From assembly GCA_950295325.1 (NCBI GenBank), contig OX485805.1, forward strand, positions 4,216,501-4,280,500: a stretch of 64,000 nt of DNA. The letters are read 5' to 3'. The stretch comes from Polytrichum commune. Taxonomy: Eukaryota > Streptophyta > Polytrichopsida > Polytrichales > Polytrichaceae. Within the stretch, counting starts at the first letter, position 1, and each line of letters starts with the position of its first letter. The notes under the pieces are model-generated. The model ran no database searches. It was given only the letters and a program-made list of their open reading frames with translations, and had not been told where the DNA came from. A program made the translations under genes and the position numbers. Positions 45,315 to 58,429 of this stretch are shown here, piece by piece.

Positions 45315-46025
45315 GGTTGGCTGGACTTAGATTCAAGTCAAAGTAGACCGAGGACACGATTTCTCAGCTCTCTTCTTCCTCCCTTTTGTTTTGTTGTTTT
45401 CGGTCTTGCTAAAGATCCAGCAGTGATGACCTCGCGGATTGCAACCTGACCTCAGGCCTCTCAGCAGATTGATTTACATCACAAGGAAAGAAGAGCATCA
45501 ATGTTCAACATTTACTTGCATGTGTAGAGTGAGAGAGAGATAAGTGAGAAGGCTTTTCCACTTCCATCTCAGATTAGGGTTGCATAGCTACTGTATTATG
45601 TGTTTCTTGGCAAGAATTCCGGGTGTCGCAAATATGCCATGGCCGCTCTCTCATAACAAATGTATCAGGGAGTTATTCAGGTCAGAGTAGACTGAGAATG
45701 AAGATTCTCAGTTTTCTTCTTCCTCCCTGGACTTTGTTGTTTTCAGTCTTGCTTAAGATCCAACATGATAACCTCCCGGATTGCAATCTGACCTCAGGCC
45801 TCTCAGTAGCCTCCATGACAAAGACAGAAGAAATCTAATCTTCATAGTTTCCTTGCATTGAGAGGATAACATCCATTCTTGCCTTCACTCACCACGTCCA
45901 TCCCAGATTAGGATTTGCAAATCTGCTGTCTGTAGTGTTTCATTAATTATTTGGTTTCATTTCTTCGTATGAATTCTGGTTTCGCAAAGATTCCTGGCCC
46001 ACTCTCATTAACCAACGAAGGCTTT
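45315..46025 (-). repeat. Two-copy tandem repeat upstream of the Cys-rich gene
   Basis: Two units of about 350 bp share AGTAGACCGAGGA/AGTAGACTGAGAA, CAG(C/T)(T)CT(C)TTCTTCCTCCC, TTGTTGTTTTC, GATTGCAA(C/T)CTGACCTCAG, GCCTCTCAG and CATC(C/T)CAGATTAGG. They lie directly 5' of the minus-strand gene and may include its promoter or a 5' UTR intron. Confidence 0.7.
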
Positions 46026-46766
46026 CAGTAACCTAGATACCAAGAGTTCAAATTCTGAAGTAGATTCCTGCCAAAATGTCGAGACCAGAACGCGATTGGT
46101 GCAACACAGGTCATGGGGAGTCGTCAAATTATACTCTCATCGAATGATTTGGGAGGCTTCTAATTCATTCGCCTCGACTTTTGCCTCTTGAAGACTCGAA
46201 AAGGCAAACTGATTCCAAGTTCCGGAGTCCTGCTGTTTGAAAATTTCCCTCGTACAAATGCAACATCTTGTTTTATAATTAGCACGACACATCATCGAAC
46301 ACTTGGCAACTGGCTACTAGCATTCACATACATAACATTCCGAGTTTCTCGCAGCCGTGAGGCAGGTGAACAAACACAATTTTGGACGGTTGTGCTTATA
46401 ATCAAATTGGCGGTAGCGTCTTGATGAATTTCCCTCGATAAGAACAGAGCCTGCACCGTCAGAGGTGATTTGTGAGCCTATGATCCCACATCTTTCTCTT
46501 GCCATGCAAGGTAAGGTACAAATTCACACAAACGATTCAGTTTCATTAATTGCTTTCCCAGAATGCCTAGCGCCGCAGCACAAATGTCAGTGTCCTGGGA
46601 AGATTTTTGGACATAACCGGTGAAGATCGTAGTCATTAAGTTACACTAGTAGGAAACTTGGCTTTACTGTATTTTGATGTCTTTTTATCCACGACTTGCG
46701 AGGGAAATTAGATGGCCAATTTTAGTAATATTGGGCAATGAATGGGGACAACCAACAACTACATTG

Positions 46767-46973
46767 ATTGACCCAATTAGTGTGTGTTACTATTTGAAGT
46801 TATGCAGTGGTATAACTATTTAATGAAAATATATTATTTTACCAAGTAAAGTCATTTATGTTCTATAATGTCCGAACAATCTATCACACTTTCATTAGTA
46901 ATAACTGAATTCTTGAGTAAGATGTTATTACACTACATAACTCCTTATAGAAACACATACTAATTGGGATAAT
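46767..46973. mobile_element. Fold-back MITE (ATTATCCCAATTAG family), copy 2
   Basis: Left end ATTGACCCAATTAGTGTGTG, right end CTAATTGGGATAAT, with the same inner landmarks as copy 1 (TTTTACCAAGTAAAGTC, TTCTATAATGTC). About 207 bp, noncoding. Confidence 0.78.
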
Positions 46974-46982
46974 TAGAATAGG

Positions 46983-47195
46983 TACGGATTAACTTGTTGA
47001 GGTTGAAAATAACTAGTTGAAGTTCAAGAATTTAGGAAAAGTACCGACTATTTAGAGAATTTTATTGAATATACCTCAATTAGTAAAGAAAAACCGAAAG
47101 ATGTCAACATGTAACCGGTTGGACTTGGAAACACTAGGATCTCGACCGATTATGCCCAGAAATCTCCCCGGACACTGATACTGGGCTTAGGATGA
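46983..47195 (-). repeat. Dispersed repeat (relative at 54537-54760)
   Basis: Read on the minus strand: CAGTGTCCGGGGAGATTTCT, GGGCATAATCGGTC, CCGGTTACATGTTG and CGGTTTTTCTTTA, in the same order as at 54537-54760 (+). Shorter pieces of the same 5' part occur at 46586 and 58370 (+). Confidence 0.7.
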
Positions 47196-47694
47196 AATGT
47201 GTATATAGGAAAGGATACAAGGTTAATAAGAGTTATCAACAAGAGTGTGCTAATGAACAACCTAGGATATGAAACCTACCAAAGGCAAGATAAATGATCC
47301 AAGATTAAAGGGTGTGTGGACCTTATGTGGTCACTCTTCTTAATTAGAATGTCACCTGTATTTGAATGGTATATGGCAAGTCTTGTAGTAGAGAAAAGAC
47401 ACCAATGGGCATGTGTTATGATAAGATTGGACTATGCGTACAAAATGTAAACACCATTCTAGGTTCATTACACCGTTTATGGTTTTTAGTTTAACATGCT
47501 CAATAGTGTCACTTACCATGCCATAAGACATATCCTAGGTTACATTGATGACTAACAATTGGACCACAAGTGGAACCTCATGACACTTGGCGTTAGTGTG
47601 CTTACTAATATCTAGGCACTATTATGCTCAGTAATATTATGAGGTCTATACATGTTTAGATTATGTAATGGTCAACAAGTTGACCATAAGAGTA

Positions 47695-47885
47695 TACACA
47701 TGAGACTTGACGTCAATGTGCTCAACAATATCTTCCTCTTGCATACTAAAATGTAAAACACATGGCCCTTGGCATGCGTATGCTCAATACTATCTTCCTC
47801 TTGCACCTGAAATGTAAATACATGACACTTGGCATCAATATGCGCAATAATATCCTCCTCTTGCATATTGGAATGCAAAACTATC
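47695..47885 (+). repeat. Three-copy tandem repeat, about 65-bp unit
   Basis: Each unit carries ACACATG/ACATGAC, CTTGGCAT or CTTGACGTC, ATATGCTCAATA-like, TCTTCCTCTTGCA and AAATGTAAA. A looser fourth copy may precede it near 47575. Confidence 0.75.
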
Positions 47886-48786
47886 ATCTCAAGTACTACA
47901 ATGTGCTACGCTAAATATCATATGGTAAATAATTATGCACTTCAAAAAGTTACTCATGTTGATCATCAACATACTTGTCACCCTGGGGGTGGACTCTTCA
48001 TACCACCTATGAACTAATGTGAGTGTAAAAAGGGTATTATTTGAGACATTAGCATACATAGTATATGTAAGGGGGGAGCAAGCACGGTTGTTATGAAACG
48101 AGTTTTTTTAGAGAGTTTTTTTTTTTTTTTTTTCTCACAATTGGTGAGGAACGCACATGCGGTTTTGTGAACACATATGGCACTTGCGTGTGCTATCCAA
48201 TCAACAAGATGAAGGTGGTTTTGTGGCGGATGAGGGTTTTGACGCAGCTCAAGCTTATCATGACTCTGCAAGGTCCCAAACAATCTCACCAAAGTCAAGT
48301 TTATCGCCACAACAACAATATTATCCCACATCGTAACAAAAACAAAACACCGCAATGTGTCCAAACATGTTTGGCCGATGCATCAATTTCCTCATCATCA
48401 GGTGCCATCTTTGAGTGACGAGGAGTTCTCGTTTACAAAATTGACTAGATCTTCCTCCTCCTCACAGTTTTGTAAACCCCTGATGGACTGAAGAAGGACC
48501 CAGATAATTTGTTACCAGAAACACAGACCCTAAAATTTTGATCCTGTAACTCATTTGTGTATGAGAAGGGTGGTTGAAGAGAGCCACTACCAACATATGG
48601 GTCTCATGTGTCGGTGAAGGAAACATGCATATCTAGAACTATGATGCACTTGTGAAATTTTCAATGATGTAGGGCAATTTTCCAGTGATGCAAGACAATT
48701 ATCCAAGACTAAAATGTTTTGAGATCAAGGATGGGAACCCGAGTTTTAAACTTGAGAATCCAAGAGTGTCTGAGACAATTATATTA

Positions 48787-48994
48787 ATTATCCCAATTAG
48801 TGCGTGTTATTATTTGAGGTTATGCAATGCTTGAACCGTTCAATGAGAATGCAATATTTTACCAAGCAAAAGTCATCTATGTTCTATAATGTCTAAACAA
48901 CCTATTGCACGTTCATTAGTGAAATTTGAACTCTTGAGTAAGATATTATTGCACTACAAAACTTTGAATAGTAACACACACTAATTGGATATCA
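48787..48994. mobile_element. Fold-back MITE (ATTATCCCAATTAG family), copy 3
   Basis: Left end ATTATCCCAATTAGTGCGTG, right arm GTAACACACACTAATTGGAT. The inner part matches copy 2 closely (TTTTACCAAGCAAAAGTC, TTCTATAATGTCT). Noncoding. Confidence 0.77.
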
Positions 48995-50059
48995 TTGTAC
49001 CCTTCTCCGGTGTATGACTACCATCATATGAGTTTCATGTGTTGGTGAATGAAATATGCATATCTACCACTATGATATATTTGCAATTTCTTTTTGGTGG
49101 TGTAGGATAATTATCCAAGGCTTATATGCTTGTAGTGGATGTTCGTACTTTAAAGAGTTTGGGATCAAAGACATGAACTTAAATGTTGAACGTGAGCATC
49201 CAAGGGGCGTATGAGACAACTACCCTTCTCCGGCGTAATAAACACACTTTCCCATACCCTTGTGCTTGTTCTCAAATCCTTATGTTTGTTCCCACTGTGG
49301 ATATTCCCTTGCCTTCAGGTCATCCTTACGTCTTATTATAAGATTCCTTGATACAAAAAGAAACACATAATATTACTCAACGACATGGACCCTCATAATA
49401 TAACAATGGAATGTTGGGAGCTCAGTTTCAGTCTACGTCTCCATGCACAGCTTTTCGAACATCCGACTGCTATATTTTGAAGACCCACATAACGAGAGTC
49501 GAACGCTGAGTAATATTATGACCTAGCCAAGTTTCTACACATTCATAACTCCTCAAAAACCTCACAAACACATTCAAGCTGAAGAATACTCCCGGAACCA
49601 AAGCATGCACCCCACCACTTGACCAAAAACTAATGAAGTCCCTTATACTGGTCACGGCATTTGTCGGGTATCACATGACTCACCAAGATCAATGTACTAA
49701 TTCACAAACTCAAAACCAAATGACGCATCAATTCTTCAAACTTCCTCCAATTTCACGTGACGCAAAAAGAAGCAGGAGGGTGACACCAAAGTTCATGTGA
49801 CAACATGCAGCAGCTGCAGAGAAAAACGCCCCGATCCTTGACATGCGTTGATCGAATTGGAAGCGAAGCAAAAACGAGTCACCAGAGCTTCACAAGATCA
49901 CATGATCTTCACGTGAGACTATCTAACGTCACATGAATCCCGTGTTGCAAACGCAATTGCGACTGCAAATTCCATGTGTCATCGAAGTCATGCTCAATCG
50001 TTTCTCAGAGGAAATGCCTCCATTTTTCATGGATGTTTTTGCAAGCTTCAAATGCATCT

Positions 50060-50541
50060 AAGGGCCGCTTCACACTATGGCCGTCCAAGTCGAGAGGCCG
50101 TGGGATTGAGTGGCCAAACTTTGTTGAGAGTGCAAAGAAATGGGCTGGAATTAAGTAGCCAATGAAATATAGTAATTGGAGCCTTCGGCCGGGCATAGAG
50201 TGAAGCCTCCAGAGGTCAGTCTGAAAGTCCAAACCCAAAGGAGCATCCCACTTTATTCCTTGCCCAAACAATCCCTTCAATCTAACGGTCAAGAACTTGC
50301 CAATGGTTGATTTTTTTAATGAAAAATAAAACCGACGGCCTCTTGACCATAGTTTGGGTTTCCATTCCCGTCCGACCCAAACTTCCTTCAAGCTAGAGTA
50401 TATCACCTTCGTCAAAAGTACGGTCTTTGGACTTTGGCCTTAGTGTGAAGGGTCAAGAGGCCGAACTCTTGGTTTCTTGCAATTTGATTGGTGGAAATCG
50501 ACGGCCTCTTGACCTTCGGCTATAGTGTGAAGTGCCCCTAA
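50060..50541. mobile_element. hAT-like MITE, about 480 bp
   Basis: The ends form imperfect inverted repeats of about 42 bp: left AAGGGCCGCTTCACACTATG, right (reversed) TTAGGGGCACTTCACACTAT, both continuing to (A/T)AGAGGCCGT-like sequence. Extra subterminal copies of the TAGTGTGAAG core lie near 50205 and 50440. Flanks ATGCATCT and AAGTATCT give a possible degenerate 8-bp duplication, the hAT length. No transposase; noncoding. Confidence 0.66.
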
Positions 50542-50679
50542 GTATCTCCGTTCTGGTTTGAACCAATATTGGACTAGTACAACCTTTTTGTCTTCTACCA
50601 CTTGGGTATATATAGATAAATGAGGATTTTGTATTTTGATTTATTAGTACAAGTAGGGGTATAGTGTTAAGGATATTTT

Positions 50680-51300
50680 TGTTTTGGATACCATTCAAGT
50701 TCATTTAGCATCCAAAAACCTTCATACCCGGGGGGTTGGACTCTTCATTACAAACCCAAATGATGTGCGTGGGTGAATATGAAGTAAAACCTTCAGATAA
50801 GAAATTATAGAACCAAAAAAGGAATGTACTAACATTAGGCTAGATAATGTACTCATGTATGTATACTAAACTCATCAATTTAATGTGATAAATGCATGCA
50901 CTACATACACAAAATGTAAATCAAGAAATAAGTAGGCCTTTATTACATATATTATCCACTTTCACTTTCCAATGAGAAAGTCATTGAGCATTATTACTTC
51001 CCTAAGATACAACTCACAAAAAATCTAGTCCTAATGCACAAGTGATTTGGATGAAATAAGGTCAAATGAATGAAATTAGCACATCTTCTGTCAATTTATT
51101 CTCCAAATTTAAGGCACCCTTTTGTACATCTACATTTACTCCAAACTTCTTTATAGCCTTCTCAAATATACACTATAGAGAAAAACAATACCGCTCTCTT
51201 ATGTATACTTTAGTTCGTACGTGGCATGAAGAGTCCCCCCTCTGCAACCCCTTCTTGGGCTTTATGGATGATATTGGCCCAAATAATGACTCCTAGTATA
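50680..51300 (+). repeat. Long dispersed repeat, copy 1 (relative at 56030-57270)
   Basis: Shared ordered landmarks: GATACCATT, AAAAACCTTCATA, CAATTTAATGTGATAAA, CCACTTTCACTTTCCAATGA, GAAAGTCATTGA and CATGAAGAGTCC. The second copy is longer because of internal insertions. No coding content. Confidence 0.65.
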
Positions 51301-52376
51301 CAAATATTTTTGTCATTTTATGATACTCATAAAGTTCCAATATATGACTAGTACTACAATGTCGATATCAATCATCTAGGTTCTTTAATACCATTATTGA
51401 TATTTGGGGAAGTCCGGAAATTGTTTGTGACATTGTTAGTCATATCAGTAATTGTCATTTGGTTCAAAATTTTGTTTACAAAATGCTTAATTAACGTGTT
51501 CAATCAAATCATGATGAAAATAACATTAGTATATGTCATTGGGTGCACTCAACTAGCAACCACCCTTGCTTAGTTGTGTCTATCCAATGGTCATTAAGGT
51601 TGAGGCACCTGTAACTGATAAAATAAGAGAATATTAATATGTTTAGGATGAGTATTAGCGGGGATTTACTTTTCTTGCAAACATAAACATATTCTAAGGA
51701 GAATGAAATTATTTAATTAAAAAAATTAATTAAAAATCGTGAATAGAAGAATTGCTACAAATTTTGAAGCATAAATTATAGGGTTACACACATTCAATTG
51801 ATAGGTTGAACCATAACCGTTCCTCTCAATGCTACTCCTTGGCTATGATAATTGTCAAAACTCTTATGAGGGTAATCAATCACAAGCCATCGCCACATAA
51901 AAATTCAACTGTGTTCACCTAAAAAATATAGAGCTCATCTATGTTGGCATTACATGACTCTAGTGAGTGGTTTAATGGACTTGGTCGACTATGGATGCCT
52001 TGACCTTATATATTCCTTACTACTTAACTTGGAATTATGAATGCCCAGCAATCAAAGAGTGTGGCACAAGGGAAATGGACACGAGCAATGAGCGGTGAGC
52101 AACAACACATGAGCCATCAGCAATAATACCTACCCAAATTTAATAAATACTCTATTTAGGGTACATATTCTAAAAGTAATACTTGTATTTTTCAAAATTT
52201 TCAATCATAAAGTACATGCATTTTGATCAAAGAAGAGTGAAGGGAGCCTATTACCATGGATGCTTTCAAGAACTATCAATCCATTACTAATTTTTATTAT
52301 AATAATCCACACTAATACATGTCATTTATTGAAATTCTCAAACATGCGGTTGAACACAACACTCGGAATGTTACTC

Positions 52377-52688
52377 TCACTCTATCACACCTGCAATTTC
52401 AAATAACAACATGATCTCATTATAGGAACATGTTAAAGAGTGAATGAATTTGCCATTATTGTAAACCACCTTGCATAAAAATCTAAACACATAATAAAGA
52501 TATTTGTTATACACCCATTTGCCTTTCCTTTCTGAAGACTGAGTTGACATTTTTGTGAAGTCAAGGCATGTGCAAAGCAGTATGTCACCAATTATGACAC
52601 GGTATGCAATGTCCTCCTTGGAAACAATTTTGATTAACACTCCAAATTTTGGATATGAAATGGCAGTTATAATAACCACAATAATCAT
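52377..52688 (-). pseudogene. Degenerate SWIM-like zinc-finger coding fragment
   Basis: An open frame of 103 codons on the minus strand. The middle reads CTCLDFTKM, then after about 15 residues YNKYLYYVFRFLCKV, then SYNEIMLL. The layout resembles a SWIM finger (C-x-C ... C-x-H) in which the second Cys and the His now read Asn and Tyr. SWIM fingers are common in MULE-type transposase-derived and plant-specific proteins. Neighbouring minus-strand DNA up to about 53.1 kb may hold more of the same relic, but no clear motif was found there. Likely a decayed fragment of a larger gene or transposon. Confidence 0.4.
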
Positions 52689-54536
52689 CTATGATCCCGG
52701 TGTTCTCTCATTCATGTTTTGAGAGATTAGTACCTATCTTCACCAACCATGTGTTGGATACTATAGGCCAATTTGGCATGTATTTCTTTTTGCTACCAAT
52801 TACACAATGCTTGATGCTCCACATTGTTAGTGGAGTGATGCTCATTCTTTAATCCATTGTATGTAGGAGAATGGGTGCCATGTTTGCCCAATCCGACTTT
52901 GGCATTGTACAAAGCCCCACTATTAGCTTGCATCGTCCAATGTCGTTTGACAAAGTTGGGTGGCAATCTTGCAATGTGCCAATGGGAAGAAAGACAATTA
53001 GTCTCTAACACCGATGTGATATATGCCACACCATGCTCTTCAGCTTATACATGCCCATTTAGTCCTAGTATTTGGATGAGGAATTAAGTGGTTCACTTTG
53101 TTAGATTGATGTGAAACACAATCTGAACCTTGTAGTGGATTAAGTTCCATTTGGTAGATCCAAGAAACTCAAACCCCTCCAAAGAACAATCCCTAGTGTT
53201 GACATTTTCCACCCCTAGTAGGACTTCATGGCATCTACCAATAACTTTAGATCTTCACACTTGGCAGCAACCTTCATTTCAAGGACGCGGAATCAAGGCC
53301 TTTACTAATAGAACCACCTCTCAACCACGACCTGTAATTTATAATCTCCATGAATGTACAGATCAAATTGTTTATTGTCGTTTTTTACAAACAAATCGTC
53401 TTGTTTTCATATTATAGGAGGCCACTTGTTGTACATCATCTCGCAAGGTTACACATTAGTATTTCCGCACATTCATCCATAGTCATATTCTGCAAACATT
53501 ACACAAATTGTAGTAAATTGTATATATCCTAGATACTCAAATTAGAGAATATTGCAAAATACACATTGATGATGCACTTACAAAAATCACTTGAACATCT
53601 CATTGCCTATAACATAAGTGCTAAAAACCCAACCACACAGAGAGCCCAAGGTTGCCTTCTTTTGCGGTAGTTCCAAATGACAACCACCATGAATGAATGA
53701 CATGATATTTAGTTTTGATTTTATCCATTGTTTTTGCATCCTTGTGGTCCTTGCATAGATATTTGTGCTAAAACTACAAAGATGTCTTCATATATTTATG
53801 CATAACCTTATCCAAACTTTGTGACCACTTGGAAAGGAAAAATAAAAAATAAAAAATAAAAAATCGTGACCCACCATTGGCAAACTAGGACCACCTTCAC
53901 CATATATCTTCCTAACCGCAATCTAATTGACCTATGTATTGTCCACCACAAAACCCTTAAATTTATGTTCAACACTCCATTCCCCGCCATGACAAAATTC
54001 AAGTTTTCCCATAAGAGAGTATGAACTACGCAATCTTCTAATCATGTGCCACAACACGCAATGGTCAGTACCTTAAAGTACTTGCTATCGTACACATGGT
54101 ATGCACTTGGGTGATCCAATCCTTCAGACATTTGACGTGGTCAAACATTATCCATGAATTATTTTTTTAACTCCTCCAACATGCACATACTTAACAGAAG
54201 CGGGAAGATGGAATTATCATATATAAGCGTACTTCTCATTCATCCAACATAAAAACCCTGAAAATATGCAACCTGGAGATTACTTCTTAAAGTTGATTTG
54301 ACATTGGGTTCAGCTTCAAAAATTCCAAATTAGTTTACTTGAGATCCTTTGAGATGAATCGGAAACAAACCTATAAGAGGTCAAGTTTTCATGATGGATG
54401 GATGAGAGGTAGGCTCGTATACAATAACCCCTTCTCTTCCAATGAAGCACCCCATTTTGCCTTCACCACTTGGAAATAGTTTTGTTTAAAAAAGAAGTCA
54501 AACTATTTCTTACATCTACTAATCATGCAACTATAC

Positions 54537-54760
54537 ATCAGTGTCTGGGAAGATTTTTGACATAATCAATCAAAATCCTAATTTCACCAAGTCCAACCAG
54601 TTACATGTTGTGATCCTTTGGTTTTTCTTTATTAATTTGAGGTACATTCCATAAATTCCTCTTAAATGATCGGTAATTCTCCTGAAGTCTTGAACTTCCG
54701 GTTATTTCTCAAACTCAACCGGTTCATCTGTAACTAGCAGTCAGTTCTCCCCGTTCATTG
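54537..54760 (+). repeat. Dispersed repeat, plus-strand copy
   Basis: Matches 46983-47195 in inverted orientation: CAGTGTCTGGGAAGATTTTT, GACATAATC, CCAGTTACATGTTGTGATCC and GGTTTTTCTTTATTAATT. Confidence 0.7.
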
Positions 54761-56029
54761 CTATACATGATTTCATTTCCACTCATCAAAATGAAAATGG
54801 AGTATACAAAATATTATAAAGGCCTTGCACATCTTCCACACCTACCTTAATGCTTTTCAAAGTATACATCACACCAACCATTCACTTCGATTGAATGTGA
54901 CGTGGTTGCATGAAAAGTGACCTTTCACATTTGCAAAGTATGAGAATTCCACAAAGTGCCACTAATGTTTTGTATTTGGTTTGTTTGTAGTTTACACATT
55001 TTTATAATAAAGCAAAGTTGCCACTAATATGGCTTTTGTGTAACATACACTACTTGCCTTAACACATCCATCAAATGCTCTCTCCAACAATCCACTTTCA
55101 CATTTCAAAGTCCACTAGAAGAAATTTAACACATAAACCAACACACCACCCAACCATACAACCCGTCATTATAGCAACACTCGTCACCATAATATTCCTC
55201 TTTTACATACCAATAGACACACCAAAAAGCCACATCCAATTGACCATTGGTATGGAAATATATTGAGATTTTTAAAAAATGCCTTATTGTGGAATCCATT
55301 TACATAGAACCATAACGTTATTCATATCCATAACATATTAACAATGTTATGTGGGAATGAAAATATTTCGCTGAATATTCCCCACATTCCATACCAAATA
55401 TAGAGAATATCCGGGAATAATATGTGGAATATTGTCAGTTCCATAGAACACTCTTATGGATCTAAATAATGTTATGACCTTGTCCTCCGAACATCAACTA
55501 TAATTAGGATTTGGACAATGTTGAATGATTCTCTTGTTTTGCATGTTCTCGTTTCCCAAGATGGCCAAAAAAAAATGGAGAGTTGCAAAGCAACCGTTGG
55601 GCGTAAGTAGACGTCAATGAATCTTGTTTGCATTTCTTTGTTCCTTAAGCATGATGGTTTGAATTGGATGGGTAGGTAGTGTATATCGTCGTTTCTTATT
55701 TAAAAGAAGGTTTTAAGTTAGAAACGTGAACGCATTTGTGATTTCATATGAAGCACATGAGAACCTTATGAATGCCATCCACTTATGGCTACGTGAAACT
55801 TGGATGGTTAGGAAGTATCACAACAAGCATGACATGAGAATAGGTAATTCTTGATTTGTGCTCAATTCCATTTTACTTGTTGAGTTCTTGAACCATGTTG
55901 CTAACATAGTCTACCTCTTTGCAATTATGGAGCTTAGGATAACATGATTGGATTGGCACCCTCTTCTTTTTTTGATAGCATTTGAGTATTTATGACAAGG
56001 ATTACACATTTTTTTGACATTGCTAGAGC

Positions 56030-57270
56030 ATAGATTTTTGACATTACTATTATTTTGGATACCATTTGGGTCTATATGCCATGCAAAAACCTTCATATTT
56101 AGGTATAATTTGTCCTAGTATCAATGTGGTTTAGAATGGTATTGACCCAAATAATAACTCAAGTATCACCTTTAGATACCCAACATATATCAATACTTGA
56201 TAGTAATATAATTACAATACCCACATGTAGTTTCTTTGATACCATTGTTGATGTTAATTATTGATACATGTGCATTCACCTATACCCTGGCCAAGGGGGG
56301 TGGGGGGTAACTCTTAATTAGAAACCTAAATGACATGCATGGGTCTCTTGTTGAAGGCAGAGCATTAGGTTGTTTGTAGTCATAAGATGGTGATTGTTAG
56401 AGCCATGAGAATGACTAAGGTTTGAACAACCCCATATAGTTTGTGGGAAGTGGGAGTTGAGATATCACATATCCATCACATAAACCGAGGAAAAATGCAA
56501 TAAAGGGCAAGGCAAGGAGTGGAGGTGATCATCTCACTCCAAGCATTGTTCATATGCCTTTGTGTCTATGTATTTGCTTATGCAATTTGATCTGTAGTTC
56601 TTTTATGCTTCAATATCATTATGAATATTTATTCCCTATATACATGATGTTCATAGTGAGAAACAAATGTACACATACTAATGGCAAGTTGGACAATGGA
56701 GTCATGTATTTCAACTAAATTTTCAATTTAATGTGATAAAGGCCTTCATTACAAATAAACAAATACAAATGATGAATTAAATGGGACTATATTACATAGA
56801 AAATCCACTTTCACTTTCCAATGAGAAAGTCATTGAACATGTTTTAATCCAAAGCATGTAACTCCACAATTGCATCAAACAAGAACACAAATAACCTAGC
56901 CACAATCCAAAGAGCAAAACTCAAGGGTGCCCATGAGCACTCCAAGAGCCTTCATATTGTAAGAGGCTAGAACTGAAATACTAATGCTAACAAGAATGAT
57001 CAAAGCAGTCATTGAGAACTATTACCATATGACCAAAATGGATGAAAACGTGAATTGGATGTTGTAGAAAATGTCATTAAACATAAATCTCCCCCCCCCC
57101 CTTTTGCACATCTATCTTTACTTCAGACTTCTTAAAAGCCCTTTGATTGTACACACTAGAGAAAGACAATGCCCTCTCCCTTACGCAAACTATGTGGGCT
57201 AATGCCTCAAATTATACCCCTTCTTACACTCCCGTTAGTTCAACACATGGAATGACATGAAGAGTCCAAC
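56030..57270 (+). repeat. Long dispersed repeat, copy 2
   Basis: Follows the landmarks of copy 1 at 50.7 kb (GATACCATTTGGG, AAAAACCTTCATATT, CCACTTTCACTTTCCAATGA, CATGAAGAGTCCAAC), with extra DNA around 56340-56690 and 56880-57080. Confidence 0.62.
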
Positions 57271-57970
57271 ATTAGCTTAGACCTTGGTCTACTAAATTTA
57301 GCACTTGCAATCCCAAGTCTTATCCAATCAACTTGAGCTTAGTTGGGAATTGGGAGCGGAATTTTGTCGAGCACCTCTCCACCTCGGTTGTTGGTGATGG
57401 TGGTCGTAACTTTAATTACACATTTCAAGGCAACTATTGCCGTTGTATATGGGCCGCCTGTGGCGGCTTTGTCCACCGGCCTTCGCCAAAGGGCTAGGGA
57501 TTCGTGCCATCTCCGTAAACTCATCCATTGTGGAGGAGAAAACAAAGTAAATAATAGTATAGTCTATAAACTGACTTTTTAAAAGACAGTTTGACTCCCA
57601 AAATAGTATCCAAGATCTCGAATTAGTCTAGTGGAATCCAGTTGGAATGACTTGACCCTCAACTTTATAAGGGTACTAGAATAGAGGCGCCTTTAACTAA
57701 TCACTTCAGAGATTTTGCACCAAATCTACATAAGTATAAGGCGGTGCAATTTTCACCCATGTTGGAAGATTGAAATCAGGAGGACCGCACAATATCTGGT
57801 AATTTTATTCCTTAAATTGAAAATACTGTGAATTTTTGAAGCCAAAAGTTGGCCTGAGCACATTACCAATGTCTAGAGTTTGCCATGACTGCTCATGAAA
57901 CGAATTCCTCCTCACTTTAGCACTCAAAACCAGAGACATGTGTCCTTGGTGATACCATAATTGAAGTTGG

Positions 57971-58007
57971 GGAAATGTAGATTCCACTTGGTGGAATCTA
58001 CATTTCC
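57971..58007. repeat. Perfect 17-bp hairpin
   Basis: GGAAATGTAGATTCCAC, a TTG loop, and the exact reverse complement. The arms are perfect and the loop is three bases, which is unusual among the diverged repeats here. No T-run follows, and there is no promoter context. Confidence 0.8.
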
Positions 58008-58429
58008 ACTAGAATTTGGTGAGCGAAGCAACATACATGGAAACAAACCCTTCGGAACCGTGAAACGTGGAACCTTATTTTAACCACCCATGAAAAGAAG
58101 TACCGAAATTAGTCCCAACCTTATCGAAATAATAACACCCTATAGATTCCCAATGGGATCCTAATCAGGAATAAGTGATTCTACTCTAGAACCCTTTCAT
58201 CCACAATGGATGAGTTTACACAAACGCCACAAATCCCAACCCTTCCCCAAATATTGACCGATCCATTCCCCTTAACTCCAATAGTTTCCAGCAAGTTTTT
58301 GAAGCCATCAGAATCTTAGCAATAACTTAGTCATTGGGGGCATAATCGGGACTTCTAACTTCTATAGTACAGTGTCCAAGGAGATTTTTGGGCATAATCG
58401 GTCAAATATGATATTTAGTGTACTTATGT

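Noticed and set aside
47695-47885. CRISPR-like array
   Set aside because: The whole unit is repeated with divergence, with no constant repeat and unique spacer pattern, and the host is a plant nuclear genome.
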